This document shows, piece by piece, positions 34,182-43,740 of a stretch of DNA of 57,047 bases (positions are counted from its first letter, which is position 1; each line of letters opens with the position of its first letter). Below the pieces are notes generated by a model. It had not been told where the DNA came from. It made no database searches and was given only the letters and a program-made list of their open reading frames with translations. The DNA comes from Lysobacterales bacterium (lineage in GTDB: Bacteria > Pseudomonadota > Gammaproteobacteria > Xanthomonadales > Rhodanobacteraceae). Position numbers and translations under genes: made by a program. The stretch is from the NCBI GenBank assembly GCA_014338185.1, contig QUBV01000012.1, positions 1-57,047 on the forward strand, read 5' to 3'.

Positions 34182-35501
34182 TCAGCCGGCGAGGCGGCCG
34201 ATCAGGTCATGCTCGTCGGCATGCACGATGTCGACATCGACGAACTGGCCGGGCTTGAGCCGCTGGCCGTCGTCGATGCGCACGATGCCGTCGATCTCGG
34301 GTGCGTCGGCGGCCGAGCGTGCCACCGCGCCGTACTCGTCCACCTCGTCGACCAGCACGCGCTGGCGCGTGCCGATCTTGCGGGCCAGGCGTGCGGCGGA
34401 AATCCCCGCCTGGGTTTCCATGAACCGCTCCAGCCGCTCCTCCTTGAGCTCCTCGGGCACCGCGTCGGGCAAGGCGTTGGCCTTGGCCCCGGTCACCGGC
34501 GAATAGGCAAATGCACCCACGCGATCGAGCTGGGCCTCGCGCAGGAAATCGAGCAGTTCCTCGAACTCGGCCTCGGTCTCGCCGGGGAAGCCGACGATGA
34601 AGGTGCTGCGGATGGCCAGCTCGGGGCAAGCCCGGCGCCAGGCCTGCACGCGTGCGAGCACGCGCTCGACGTCACCGGGACGCTTCATGAGGCGCAGGAT
34701 GCGGCGACTCGCGTGCTGGAACGGGATGTCCAGGTACGGCAACACCTTGCCGGCCACCATGAGATCGATCACCTCGTCCACGTGCGGGTACGGATACACG
34801 TAGTGCAGCCGCACCCACGCGCCGAGTTCGGCCAGTCCGGCACACAGGTCGAGCATGCGCGTGGCCCGGCTGCGACCGCGCCACTCGCGCGCCGCGTATC
34901 GGAGGTCCACGCCGTAGGCACTGGTGTCCTGCGACACCACCAGCAGCTCCTTGACGCCGCCCTTGACGAGCTTTTCCGCCTCGACCAGCACCTCGTCCAC
35001 CGGACGCGAGACGAGGTCGCCGCGCAGGCTCGGGATGATGCAGAACGTGCAGCGGTGGTTGCAGCCTTCGGAAATCTTCAGGTACGCATAGTGCCTGGGC
35101 GTGAGCTTGATACCCTGCGGCGGCACCAGGTCGAGGAACGGATCATGCCTGGGCGGCAGCACCTCGTGCACCGCGTTCATCACGCTCGCGTAGTCCTGCG
35201 GGCCGGACACCGACAGCACCTCCGGATGGGTCTGGCGGATCAGTTCGGCGCGTTTGCCCAGGCAGCCGGTCACGATCACCTTGCCGTTCTCCTCCAGCGC
35301 CTCGCCGATCGCATCGAGCGACTCGGCCACCGCCGCATCGATGAAGCCGCAGGTGTTGACCACCACCACGTCGGCGGCATGCTGGTTGGGCACGATGTCG
35401 TAGCCCTCGACCCGCAACTGGGTGAGGATGCGCTCGGAATCGACCAGTGCCTTGGGGCAGCCCAGACTCACGAAACCGACCTTGGGATTGCGCAGCGACA
35501 T
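34182..35501 (-). CDS. rimO: Ribosomal protein S12 methylthiotransferase RimO
   Basis: A 439-residue radical-SAM enzyme that adds a methylthio group to the conserved Asp of ribosomal protein S12. The N-terminal domain binds one iron-sulfur cluster through Cys in [18 protein letters not shown] and TGCLGKR; the radical-SAM motif is CNHRCTFC (Cys-x3-Cys-x2-Cys) after YLKISEG. A C-terminal TRAM domain ([13 protein letters not shown]...) binds the substrate. The ATG at 35501 gives the family's [11 protein letters not shown] opening. It is divergent from the GGDEF gene. Confidence 0.95.
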   Translation of the reverse strand: MSLRNPKVGFVSLGCPKALVDSERILTQLRVEGYDIVPNQHAADVVVVNTCGFIDAAVAESLDAIGEALEENGKVIVTGCLGKRAELIRQTHPEVLSVSGPQDYASVMNAVHEVLPPRHDPFLDLVPPQGIKLTPRHYAYLKISEGCNHRCTFCIIPSLRGDLVSRPVDEVLVEAEKLVKGGVKELLVVSQDTSAYGVDLRYAAREWRGRSRATRMLDLCAGLAELGAWVRLHYVYPYPHVDEVIDLMVAGKVLPYLDIPFQHASRRILRLMKRPGDVERVLARVQAWRRACPELAIRSTFIVGFPGETEAEFEELLDFLREAQLDRVGAFAYSPVTGAKANALPDAVPEELKEERLERFMETQAGISAARLARKIGTRQRVLVDEVDEYGAVARSAADAPEIDGIVRIDDGQRLKPGQFVDVDIVHADEHDLIGRLAG

Positions 35502-35616
35502 GGGCAGGGCCGAATGGCGGGGAATCGTCAATTTTAGCGATCGCGACCCTCCTGGGTCACCCGCCAATGCTAGGATGGCGCGGTTGCGTTCCCGTCCGCC
35601 ATCACGTGCACTGCCC

Positions 35617-37725
35617 ATGACCCTGATCGATGCGGGTGCCCCCTCGCACCGACCCGATTGGCGACGAATCCTGAGCCGGGCCGGCGCAGCGGCCGCCGTG
35701 GCGCTGGCAGGGCTCGTGCAGGCGGGCAGCTATCCGCAGGCAGACGTTGCACTGGGCAGCCGCGCCCTCGTGGCCGCGGTCGACAGCCGCCTCGGCGGAG
35801 TGTGCGCGCGCGAGCTTGCCGGCGCGATCGCCGGCGGCGCGGGCCGCGAATGGTTGTTCACGCGACTGGGCGATTTCGCCGCCGCACTCGATGTCCCCAC
35901 CATCGCCGACCGGCAGTGGACGCGCTCGCTCGAACTCGCGGACCGACGCGGTGACGCTCCGGCAAGCCTGCAACTGACCCAGGCGCTCGGGCGCAGCGCG
36001 CTGGCGCTGGGCGACTACGAGCGCGCGTTCACGCTGGCCCAGCGCATCACGACGCTCGGCCAACGCCTGGATGATGCCTCCGCCCAAGGCCAGGCCCAGA
36101 ACATCCTCGGCATCATCGAGCGTCGGCGCGGCCATCTCGATCTGGCCGCCGCGCACCAGCAGCGCGCGCGCGAATTGTTCGAATCCGTCGGTAATCGCGC
36201 CGGCGCCGCGCGCGCACTCACCGACCTGGGCACGGTGCTGCGCGATCGCGGCGAAGTGGCCGGCGCGCTCGAGGCCCACCTCGACGCGCTGGCGATGAAT
36301 CCCGACCGCATCGACCACGTCTACCGCAACCTCGGCCTGCTGTATCGCGACGTCGACGATGCCACCTCATCGCGCAACTACTTCGAGCGCGCATTGCAGG
36401 CCGCGCGCGAGCGCGGCGCACCGCCGTCGGCCTATGCCACGGTGATCGGCTCCTACGCGAGCCTGCTCAACGAACTGGGTGAATACCCCGGCGCACAGGC
36501 CGCCGCGGCCGAGGCGCTGGCGATCGACAGCGCGCTGGACGATCTGCCGCACCAGGGCCTGGAGCATCTCGAACTCGGCCGTGCCCTGCTTGGCCTCGGC
36601 CAGCCACAGGCGGCCGTGGGCCACTTCGAGCAGGCGCTGCAACTGGGGCGGCGCGTGCACCAGCGCGAGATCGTCGCGCGCGCGCTGCTGCATCTGGGCG
36701 AGGCCGCGCTGGCCGAGCGCGACCTGCCGCGCGCGCGCGGCCTCATCGAGTCGGCGATCGGCGAACTCGCCAACACCCGCCTGCGCCCGCAACTGGCCGA
36801 CGCCTATGCGCTGCGCCAGCAACTGGCCAGCGACGAGGGCAAGGCGCGCGAGGCGCTCGACTACGCCAACAAGGCCATGCACCTGCGCGAGGAACTCAGC
36901 GGCATCCGCACCAGCCGCCAGCTCGCGGTGCTGGAGGCGCGCCATGAGCGCAGCGACGCCGAGCATCGCGTCGCCTTGCTGGCCAAGGACAACGAGCTGC
37001 AGGCCGCGCGGATCGAACGTCAGGCACTGGTGCGCGACATCGTGCTGCTCGCGCTCGTGGGCCTGTTGCTGGCGTTTGCGGCGCTGGTGTGGCGCCACCG
37101 CGGCGTGCGCCGGCTCAATCGCGAGCTGGCCGCGCGCAACCTCGAGATCGACCAGCAGCGCAGCGCGCTCGACCGCGCCAACGCCACGCTGCGCGCCCAA
37201 GCCAGCGACCTGCTGCGCGCGGCCACCACCGACGCACTCACCCAGGTGGCCAATCGCCGCCACCTGCTCGACTGCCTCGGCCAGCGCGTCGCCGATGCGC
37301 TCGCGCACACGCGACCGCTCGCGCTCATGCTCATCGATTTCGACCACTTCAAGCGCATCAACGACCAGCACGGCCACCTGTTCGGCGACGAAGTGCTGGT
37401 GACTGGTGTGGCCACGCTGCGCGAGGCCCTGGGCGCCGACCACGTGGTCGGTCGCTACGGCGGCGAAGAGTTCGTGGCGATCGTGAGCGACGACAGCGAA
37501 CAGGAAGTCATGGTGATGGCCGAGCGCCTGCGCGCGCGCGTAGAGGCCTCACTCGCCCGCCTCGCGCCGAGCCTGAGTGGCCTGGCCACGATCAGCATCG
37601 GCGTGGCCTTCCTCGCCGACCTCGGTCCGCGGGCCGATGCGGCCATGCTGCTCGATGCAGCCGATCGCGCCGTGTACCTGGCCAAGAACGAGGGCCGCAA
37701 CTGCGTGCGCCGCTTCCGCCCGTGA
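35617..37725 (+). CDS. TPR-repeat diguanylate cyclase (GGDEF)
   Basis: A 702-residue sensor that would make cyclic di-GMP from two GTP. A hydrophobic N-terminal segment (about 20-40) exports the TPR-like sensor part (about 45-440), placing it in the periplasm. A membrane span lies at about 475-492 ([18 protein letters not shown]), then a coiled coil and the GGDEF domain with [28 protein letters not shown] and the active-site GGEEF at 615-619. The catalytic loop is intact, so activity is likely. No RxxD inhibitory motif stands just before GGEEF. Its input is unknown, and it is followed after 60 bases by the pyroglutamate operon, with a possible new promoter in that gap. Confidence 0.9.
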   Translation: MTLIDAGAPSHRPDWRRILSRAGAAAAVALAGLVQAGSYPQADVALGSRALVAAVDSRLGGVCARELAGAIAGGAGREWLFTRLGDFAAALDVPTIADRQWTRSLELADRRGDAPASLQLTQALGRSALALGDYERAFTLAQRITTLGQRLDDASAQGQAQNILGIIERRRGHLDLAAAHQQRARELFESVGNRAGAARALTDLGTVLRDRGEVAGALEAHLDALAMNPDRIDHVYRNLGLLYRDVDDATSSRNYFERALQAARERGAPPSAYATVIGSYASLLNELGEYPGAQAAAAEALAIDSALDDLPHQGLEHLELGRALLGLGQPQAAVGHFEQALQLGRRVHQREIVARALLHLGEAALAERDLPRARGLIESAIGELANTRLRPQLADAYALRQQLASDEGKAREALDYANKAMHLREELSGIRTSRQLAVLEARHERSDAEHRVALLAKDNELQAARIERQALVRDIVLLALVGLLLAFAALVWRHRGVRRLNRELAARNLEIDQQRSALDRANATLRAQASDLLRAATTDALTQVANRRHLLDCLGQRVADALAHTRPLALMLIDFDHFKRINDQHGHLFGDEVLVTGVATLREALGADHVVGRYGGEEFVAIVSDDSEQEVMVMAERLRARVEASLARLAPSLSGLATISIGVAFLADLGPRADAAMLLDAADRAVYLAKNEGRNCVRRFRP

Positions 37726-37785
37726 GCGCGGATTGACAGCCGGCGCGACAAGCATAGGCTGGCAGGGTTTGCGACGGAGATTGCG

Positions 37786-38463
37786 ATGGGCCGGATGATC
37801 AGCCTCAACACCTCGCGCATGCAGTGCATCGGTGCCTGGCACGCACAGCCACCCCAGCCTGCGCAAGGTGGCATCGTGGTGGTGCACGAGATCTATGGCA
37901 TGAACGCATGGGTGCGCTCGGTGGTCGAGCGCCTTGCGCAAGCCGGCTACGCAGCCATCGCCCCCGTATTCTTCGACCATGTCGAGCGTGACGTGGCGCT
38001 GGGGTACGACGAGGAAGCCACGCGCCGCGGCCGTCAGCTGGTCGGCGAGGTCGGTTTCGAACTGGCGGTCGAGGACGTGGCCAGCGCGGCCGAAGCGATC
38101 GCCTCGGCCGGCCGCATCGGTTGCGTGGGCTATTCGTGGGGCGGCACCATCGCGCTGCTGGCCGCGACGCGCCTGGGCATGCCAGCAGTGAGCTACTACG
38201 GCAGCCGCAACGTGCAGGTGATGGACGAGGTCGCGCAGGCGCCGCTCCTGTTCCATTTCGGCGCGCGCGACAGCTCGATCCCGCCGGAGGCGATCCAGCG
38301 CCACCGCGAAGCCTGGCCGCAGGCCGAGATCCACGTCTACCCCGGCGCCAAGCATGCGTTCGACCGCGATGGCAGCGAAGAGTACTTCCACGCCGACAGT
38401 TCACGCCTCGCCCGCGAGCGTACCGCCGCGTTCTTCGCCCGCCACCTGCGCGGTGTGGCATGA
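37786..38463 (+). CDS. Dienelactone hydrolase-family alpha/beta hydrolase (Ser nucleophile)
   Basis: A 225-residue alpha/beta hydrolase of the dienelactone hydrolase type: VVVHEIYGMN, then the nucleophile elbow GYSWGG with Ser117 where classical dienelactone hydrolase has Cys, Asp in FGARDSSIP and His in AKHAFD. The Ser change does not abolish activity, since Ser is the usual nucleophile in the fold, but points to an ester or lactone substrate other than dienelactone. GGAG stands seven bases before the ATG at 37786. It overlaps the HIT gene by four bases and heads the operon. Confidence 0.85.
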   Translation: MGRMISLNTSRMQCIGAWHAQPPQPAQGGIVVVHEIYGMNAWVRSVVERLAQAGYAAIAPVFFDHVERDVALGYDEEATRRGRQLVGEVGFELAVEDVASAAEAIASAGRIGCVGYSWGGTIALLAATRLGMPAVSYYGSRNVQVMDEVAQAPLLFHFGARDSSIPPEAIQRHREAWPQAEIHVYPGAKHAFDRDGSEEYFHADSSRLARERTAAFFARHLRGVA

Positions 38464-38876
38464 GCTTCATGCTCGACGCCCGGCTCGCGGCCGACAGCCA
38501 TCCGATCGGGGACCTCGCGCTGTCGAGCCTGCGTCTCATGGACGATGCGCGCTTTCCCTGGCTCATCCTCGTGCCGCGCATCGCCGGCGCGCGTGAACTG
38601 GTCGACCTCGACGCGGGCGACCGCGGCGCGCTGCTCGACGAGATCACCGCGGTGGGGCGCGCGCTGGAACTCGAACTGCAGCCCGACAAGCTCAACATCG
38701 CCGCACTCGGCAACGTGGTCGCGCAGCTGCATGTGCATGTGATCGCACGCTACCGCAACGACGCGGCGTGGCCGCAGCCGGTATGGGGCCACGGCACCGC
38801 GTGCGCCTATGCGCCGGCGGCGCGCGAGGCCCTCGTCGCGCGGCTGCGCGGCGCGCTGCGGGCGCAGCTGGCCTGA
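38460..38876 (+). CDS. HIT-family nucleotide-binding protein
   Basis: A 138-residue histidine-triad protein: FPWLILVPRI near the start, LNIAALGNVVAQLHVHVIAR as the triad region, then WPQPVWG. The triad reads His-Val-His-Val-Ile, the last His being replaced, as in the HIT subgroup with this NVV-QLH-HVIAR pattern. Related proteins hydrolyse nucleotide phosphoramidates; the role here is unknown. The start overlaps the hydrolase stop, and its own stop shares one base with the pxpB start. Confidence 0.85.
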   Translation: MSFMLDARLAADSHPIGDLALSSLRLMDDARFPWLILVPRIAGARELVDLDAGDRGALLDEITAVGRALELELQPDKLNIAALGNVVAQLHVHVIARYRNDAAWPQPVWGHGTACAYAPAAREALVARLRGALRAQLA

Positions 38877-39601
38877 TGCGGCTGGCGACCGCCACCGGCA
38901 TCGAGATCGAGCCGCTGGGCGAGAACCTGCTGCTGCTGCGCTTTGGTACCGGCATCGATCGCGCCACCAATGCGCGCGTGCATGCGGCGGCCGCGTGGCT
39001 GCGTGAGGTCGAGATGCCCGGCCTGCTCGACCTGATCCCGACCTATGCCACGCTCGCCTTGCACTACGACGCAACGTTCTGGGCCGGTCGCGATGGCGAG
39101 CCGTCGTGGCGCCACCTCGCGGGCACGCTGCAGGCGGTATTGGCGACGCCGCCCCGCGAAGCCACCGCGGCCGGGCGCGTGATCGACGTGCCGGTGTGCT
39201 ACGGCGGCGAACACGGCATCGACCTCGCGGCGGTGGCCACGCATGCCGCGCTCACCATCGAGGAAGTGGTGGCGCGACACAGTGGCGGCGACTACCAGGT
39301 GGCGATGCTCGGCTTCGCGCCGGGATTTCCCTACCTGCTCGGCCTCGATCCCGCACTGCGCATGCCGCGCCACGCCCAGCCGCGACTGCGGGTGGCGGCC
39401 GGTTCGGTGGCGATCGGCGGTGCCCAGACCGGCATCTACCCGGCCGAGTTGCCGGGCGGCTGGCAGCTCATCGGCCGCACGCCGCTGCGCCTGTTCGATC
39501 CCGCACGCGCCGAACCCAGCCTGCTGCTGCCGGGTGACCGCGTGAGGTTCCGCGCGATCGATGCCGCCGAATTTGTCCGGCTGGAGCAGGCACCGGCATG
39601 A
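38876..39601 (+). CDS. pxpB: 5-oxoprolinase subunit PxpB
   Basis: A 241-residue subunit of the three-part ATP-dependent 5-oxoprolinase, which opens 5-oxoproline (pyroglutamate) to L-glutamate. MLGFAPGFPYLLGLDPAL and GSVAIGGAQTGIYPAELPGGWQLIGRTP are characteristic of the PxpB (KipI-like) family. The ATG overlaps the preceding stop by one base; pxpC overlaps by four. It acts with PxpC and PxpA encoded next. Confidence 0.94.
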   Translation: MRLATATGIEIEPLGENLLLLRFGTGIDRATNARVHAAAAWLREVEMPGLLDLIPTYATLALHYDATFWAGRDGEPSWRHLAGTLQAVLATPPREATAAGRVIDVPVCYGGEHGIDLAAVATHAALTIEEVVARHSGGDYQVAMLGFAPGFPYLLGLDPALRMPRHAQPRLRVAAGSVAIGGAQTGIYPAELPGGWQLIGRTPLRLFDPARAEPSLLLPGDRVRFRAIDAAEFVRLEQAPA

Positions 39602-40545
39602 GTCTGAACGTGCTCAAGCCCGGGCTGCTCACCATGCTGCAGGATCGCGGCCGCTTCGGCCTGGGCGCGCTCGGCATCGGCTGCGCCGGACCCATGGATG
39701 CGACCGCCCATCGCCTGGCCAACGCGCTGGTCGGCAATGACGAGGATGCGCCGGCGCTGGAGATCACCCTGGTCGGGCCGCGCCTGCGCTTTGACGCCGA
39801 CACCACGATCGCACTCACCGGCGCGCCGTTCGACGCAACGCTCGATGGCCACGCAGCGCCGATGTGGCAACCGCTGGCGATCGCCGCCGGCAGCGTGCTC
39901 GACTGCGGTCGCGCCCAGCGCGGTGCGCGCATGAGCCTTGCACTCGCGGGCGGCCTGCGCTGCCGGCGCGTGCTCGGTTCATGCGCGAGCGACCTCAATG
40001 CGGGCCTGGGCAGCGCGCTCGCGCAGGGCGATACGCTGCTGTTCGTGGCGCGCCGCACGCCCGCACCGCGAGCGGTGCGCTGGTCGCTCGATCCGCGACC
40101 GTGGTTCGACGCCGACCCGGAGCGGCCGTTGCGCCTGATCCGCGGCCACCATCACGCTGCGCTCGACGCGGCCTCGCAGGCCGCGCTGTATCGCGCGCGG
40201 TTCCGCGTCGCCGCCGATTCCAACCGCGTTGGCTTCCGCCTCGACGGCGCGCGGCTTGCGCTGGCACAGCCGCTGGAACCGGTCAGCGAACCGGTGGCGC
40301 GCGGCACCCTGCAACTGCCGCCGGGTGGTCAGCCGATCGCGCTCATGGCCGAGCACCCGGTGACCGGCGGCTACCCGCGTATCGGCCAGATCGCGGGCAT
40401 CGACCTCGACCGGCTGGCCCAGCGCCGCCCGGGCGATGCGCTGCGCTTCGTCGAGATCGACCTCGACGAGGCGCAAACCCGCTATCTTGCGCGTGAACAC
40501 GAACTCGCGCGCCTGCAGGCCGCGATCGCGGCCCGGCTGCCATGA
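39598..40545 (+). CDS. pxpC: 5-oxoprolinase subunit PxpC
   Basis: A 315-residue subunit of the KipA-like family. LKPGLLTMLQDRGRFG, GCAGPMDATAHRLANALVGN and GYPRIGQIAGIDLDRLAQ are family signatures, and AEHPVTGGYPRIGQI near the C-terminus is highly conserved. It forms with PxpB the part of 5-oxoprolinase that works on the phosphorylated intermediate made with ATP. Coupled to both neighbours by four-base overlaps. Confidence 0.94.
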   Translation: MSLNVLKPGLLTMLQDRGRFGLGALGIGCAGPMDATAHRLANALVGNDEDAPALEITLVGPRLRFDADTTIALTGAPFDATLDGHAAPMWQPLAIAAGSVLDCGRAQRGARMSLALAGGLRCRRVLGSCASDLNAGLGSALAQGDTLLFVARRTPAPRAVRWSLDPRPWFDADPERPLRLIRGHHHAALDAASQAALYRARFRVAADSNRVGFRLDGARLALAQPLEPVSEPVARGTLQLPPGGQPIALMAEHPVTGGYPRIGQIAGIDLDRLAQRRPGDALRFVEIDLDEAQTRYLAREHELARLQAAIAARLP

Positions 40546-41318
40546 GCCCACGCATCGACCTCAACAGCGACATCGGCGAATCCTTCGGTGCCTGGCGCAT
40601 GGGCGACGACGCGGGCGTGCTCGCGCACGTCACCTCGGCCAACATCGCCTGCGGCTTCCATGCGGGCGATCCGGCCACGATGCGCGACACGGTCGCGCTC
40701 GCGGTGCACCACGGCGTGGCCGTGGGCGCGCACGTGGCCTTGCCCGACCTGCAGGGCTTTGGTCGGCGTGAGATGCGGCTGAGCGCGGCCGAGGTGCACG
40801 CGCTCACGCTGTATCAGCTCGGCGCGCTGGCCGCCTTTGCACACGCCGCTGGGCAGCGCCTGCGCCACCTCAAGCCGCACGGTGCGCTGTACAACATGGC
40901 CGCACGCGAGCGCGCGCTGGCCGATGCGATCGCCCAAGCGGTGCGCGCGTTTGATCCCCGCCTCGTGCTCGTGGGGCTGGCCGACAGCGAACTCACGCAC
41001 GCGGGCGAGCGCGCCGGGCTCGCGGTCGCGCACGAGGCCTTCGCCGACCGCGGCTACGCCGCCGACGGCACGCTGCTGCCGCGCGCCGAGCCAGGCGCGC
41101 TGCTCGACTCACCCGACGAAATCGCCGCGCAGGCGGTCGCGCTCGCCACACGCGGCCAGTTGCGCACGCGCGCGGGCACGCTGTTGCGACTGCGCGCCGA
41201 TACGCTGTGCGTGCACGGCGACCGCGCCGATGCGGCGCGCATCGCGGCGCAGCTGCGCCACGCACTCGATGCCGCGGGCGTGCGCGTGGCCAGCCTTGCC
41301 AACGAGGAATCCCGATGA
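40542..41318 (+). CDS. pxpA: 5-oxoprolinase subunit PxpA (LamB/YcsF family)
   Basis: A 258-residue protein opening with DLNSDIGESFGAWRMGDDAG and ANIACGFHAGDP, hallmarks of the LamB/YcsF family. LKPHGALYNMAA and FADRGYAADGTLLPR follow. The unit PxpA-PxpB-PxpC is the bacterial 5-oxoprolinase; 5-oxoproline arises by spontaneous cyclisation of glutamine and from N-terminal pyroglutamate in peptides. Coupled to the DUF969 gene by four bases. Confidence 0.95.
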   Translation: MSPRIDLNSDIGESFGAWRMGDDAGVLAHVTSANIACGFHAGDPATMRDTVALAVHHGVAVGAHVALPDLQGFGRREMRLSAAEVHALTLYQLGALAAFAHAAGQRLRHLKPHGALYNMAARERALADAIAQAVRAFDPRLVLVGLADSELTHAGERAGLAVAHEAFADRGYAADGTLLPRAEPGALLDSPDEIAAQAVALATRGQLRTRAGTLLRLRADTLCVHGDRADAARIAAQLRHALDAAGVRVASLANEESR

Positions 41319-42031
41319 ACTACTGGCCCCTGCTCGGCGTCGCCACCGTGGTCGCAGGTTTCGTGCTGCGCCTCAACCCCGTGCTCGTGGTGGTGCTCGC
41401 GGGCGTGGTGAGCGGGCTGGCCGCGGGCATGGGCCTGGGCGACCTGCTCGCGATGCTCGGCGATGCATTCGTCGGCAACCGCGCACTGCTGCTCATGGTG
41501 ATGACGCTGCCGGTGATCGGCCTGCTCGAACACTGCGGCCTGCGCGAGCGAGCGCGCGACTGGATCGCCAGCTTCCGCGGCCTCACCCTCACCCGCTTCC
41601 TGCTCAGCTACCTCGGCCTGCGCCAGGTGCTGTCGATGCTCGGCCTCACCAACGTCGCCGGCCACGCCCAGACCGTGCGCCCGCTGGTCGCACCGATGAG
41701 CCAGGCCGCCGCCGAGCGCACCACGGGCACGCTGCCGGCCGCGGCGCGCCACCGCGTCGATGCGATGGCCGCGGCCACCGACAACGTCGGCCTGTTCTTC
41801 GGCGAGGACGTGTTCATCGCGCTCGGCGCGGTGCTGCTGATCCAGGGCTTCTACGCCCAGAACGGCATCGAACTGGAACCGCTCACGATCGCGTTGTGGG
41901 CACTGCCGACCGCGATCGCGGCCTTCGTGATCCACGCACTGCGCATCGCGCGCTTCCAGCGCCGGCTCGAACGCGAGGCGCGCGCGGCGCAGTCGGCCAC
42001 GACCGCCGATACACGGGAGCCCGCATGCTGA
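41315..42031 (+). CDS. DUF969 membrane protein, candidate pyroglutamate carrier component
   Basis: A 238-residue membrane protein with about five or six hydrophobic segments, for example WPLLGVATVVAGFVLRL and LNPVLVVVLAGVVSGLAAGM. NVAGHAQTVRPLVAPMSQAA and ATDNVGLFFGEDVF are conserved in DUF969. DUF969 genes occur next to DUF979 and often next to pcp, mostly in Gram-positive bacteria, suggesting they form a two-part permease for 5-oxoproline or a related acid. Transport has not been shown as far as I know. Overlaps DUF979 by seven bases. Confidence 0.85.
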   Translation: MNYWPLLGVATVVAGFVLRLNPVLVVVLAGVVSGLAAGMGLGDLLAMLGDAFVGNRALLLMVMTLPVIGLLEHCGLRERARDWIASFRGLTLTRFLLSYLGLRQVLSMLGLTNVAGHAQTVRPLVAPMSQAAAERTTGTLPAAARHRVDAMAAATDNVGLFFGEDVFIALGAVLLIQGFYAQNGIELEPLTIALWALPTAIAAFVIHALRIARFQRRLEREARAAQSATTADTREPAC

Positions 42032-42993
42032 AGCTCAGCTGGATCTACACGCTGCTCGGGCTGTTCGTGCTGTACGCGGCGCTGCTCAACCTGCGCGAGC
42101 GGCGCTGGTCGATGGCCACCTTCTGGGCCATCCTCGCCTGCCCGTTCCTGTTCGGCGACCTCATCCTCGCCGCAAGCAGCGCGGGCACGCGCTGGCCGGC
42201 GCAGGCGATGGGCGTGGGCGTGCTCGGCCTGGGCGTGATGGCCGCACGCGGTGGGCTGGGCATGGCCAGCGACGATGCCGCGGCCCAGGCCGCGCGACGC
42301 ACCTGGGCGCAGCGCCTGGGCAACCGCCTGTTCGTTCCCGCGCTGGCGATACCGCTGGTCACGCTGCTGCTGGTTCTGGCCGGACCGTACCTGCGCTGGG
42401 GCGGGGTGCCGCTCATCGAGGATCGCCAGTCGACGCTCACCGCGCTGGGCCTGGCCTGCGTGATCGCGTTCGGCGCCGCGCTGCGCGTCACGCGCGTGCC
42501 GGTGGCTACCGGGCTTGGCGAGGGACGGCGGCTGCTGGACGCGCTGGGCTGGGCGGCGCTGCTGCCGATGCTGCTGGCGACGCTCGGCAGCGTGTTCGCG
42601 ACCACCGGCGTGGGCGATGCGATCACCGCGCTGGTCGGCGCGCTGATCCCGACCCAGAGCGCACTCGCCTGCCTCATCGCCTTCGCGCTGGGCATGGTGT
42701 TGTTCACGGTCATCATGGGCAATGCGTTCGCGGCGTTCCCGGTGCTGATGGCCGGCGTCGGCCTGCCGCTGCTGGTGCAGCAGCACGGCGCGGCGCCCGC
42801 GATCCTCGGCTCGATCGGCATGCTCACCGGCTATTGCGGCACGCTGCTCACGCCGATGGCCGCCAATTTCAACATCGTGCCCGCGGTGCTGCTGGAACTG
42901 CCCGACCAGTACGGCGTGATCCGCGTGCAGTGGCCGACCGCGCTGGCGCTGCTGGTGGTGAACTTCCTGCTCATGTGGTGGCTGGTGTTCTGA
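42025..42993 (+). CDS. DUF979 membrane protein, partner of DUF969
   Basis: A 322-residue membrane protein with about nine hydrophobic segments. WIYTLLGLFVLYAALLNL opens it, and MGNAFAAFPVLMAGVGLP and GSIGMLTGYCGTLLTPMAAN are conserved DUF979 blocks, reminiscent of the discontinuous helices of ion-coupled carriers. It probably forms one transporter with the DUF969 protein. Its stop shares a base with the pcp start, so production is coupled to the peptidase. Confidence 0.87.
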   Translation: MLKLSWIYTLLGLFVLYAALLNLRERRWSMATFWAILACPFLFGDLILAASSAGTRWPAQAMGVGVLGLGVMAARGGLGMASDDAAAQAARRTWAQRLGNRLFVPALAIPLVTLLLVLAGPYLRWGGVPLIEDRQSTLTALGLACVIAFGAALRVTRVPVATGLGEGRRLLDALGWAALLPMLLATLGSVFATTGVGDAITALVGALIPTQSALACLIAFALGMVLFTVIMGNAFAAFPVLMAGVGLPLLVQQHGAAPAILGSIGMLTGYCGTLLTPMAANFNIVPAVLLELPDQYGVIRVQWPTALALLVVNFLLMWWLVF

Positions 42994-43649
42994 TGCGCAT
43001 GCCAAGACCGATCCTGCTCACCGGCTTCGAACCTTTCGGCGCCGATCCCGACAATCCCGCGCAGGAAGTGGTGCGTGCGCTGGCGGACACGCGCATCGGC
43101 GCGCATCCGGTGGTCGGGGCGATCCTGCCGGTGGCGTTCTCGCGCACGCGCGAACGCATCGATGCGCTGCTGGCCGAACACACGCCCGGCGTGGTGCTCG
43201 CGCTCGGCCTGGCCGGCGGGCGCAGCGAACTGTCCTTCGAGCGCGTCGCGCTCAACCTCATCGACGCGCGCATCGCCGACAACGAGGGTGCGCAGCCGAT
43301 CGACGTGCGCGTGGTCGAACACGGCCCCGCCGCTTGCTTTGCCACGCTGCCGCTCAAGGCGATCGTGGCCGAGCTGCACGCGCGCGGCATTCCCGCGGGC
43401 CTGTCGCTGTCGGCCGGGACCTATGTCTGCAACCAGGTGATGTACCTGTTCGCGCATCGCCTGGCCCAATGTGCGCCGACGGCGCGCTGTGGCTTCCTGC
43501 ACCTGCCCTGGCTGCCGCACCAGGCCGCGCGCCACCCAGGCCAACCCAGCATGGCGCTGTCGACGATGCTCGAGGGCGTGCAGGTGGCGCTGCAATGCGC
43601 GCTCACCATCGAGCACGAGCTGCAGGCGAGCGGCGGCACCATCGCCTGA
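42993..43649 (+). CDS. pcp: Pyroglutamyl-peptidase I (pyrrolidone-carboxylate peptidase)
   Basis: A 218-residue C15 cysteine peptidase that removes N-terminal pyroglutamate from peptides. The catalytic triad is Glu83 (SFERVALN), Cys146 (TYVCNQVMY) and His170 (GFLHLPW), with the usual LLTGFEPFG opening. It is the last gene of the operon and supplies free 5-oxoproline for PxpABC. Cytoplasmic, no signal peptide. Confidence 0.95.
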   Translation: MRMPRPILLTGFEPFGADPDNPAQEVVRALADTRIGAHPVVGAILPVAFSRTRERIDALLAEHTPGVVLALGLAGGRSELSFERVALNLIDARIADNEGAQPIDVRVVEHGPAACFATLPLKAIVAELHARGIPAGLSLSAGTYVCNQVMYLFAHRLAQCAPTARCGFLHLPWLPHQAARHPGQPSMALSTMLEGVQVALQCALTIEHELQASGGTIA

Positions 43650-43740
43650 AGCGGCGGCGCGGCTGCCGCGGCGATTGGCCCCGGCCCGGTGGACGGGGCT
43701 ACCATGTGCCGGACATGCGACGTGACACGGGGGACGCGCC

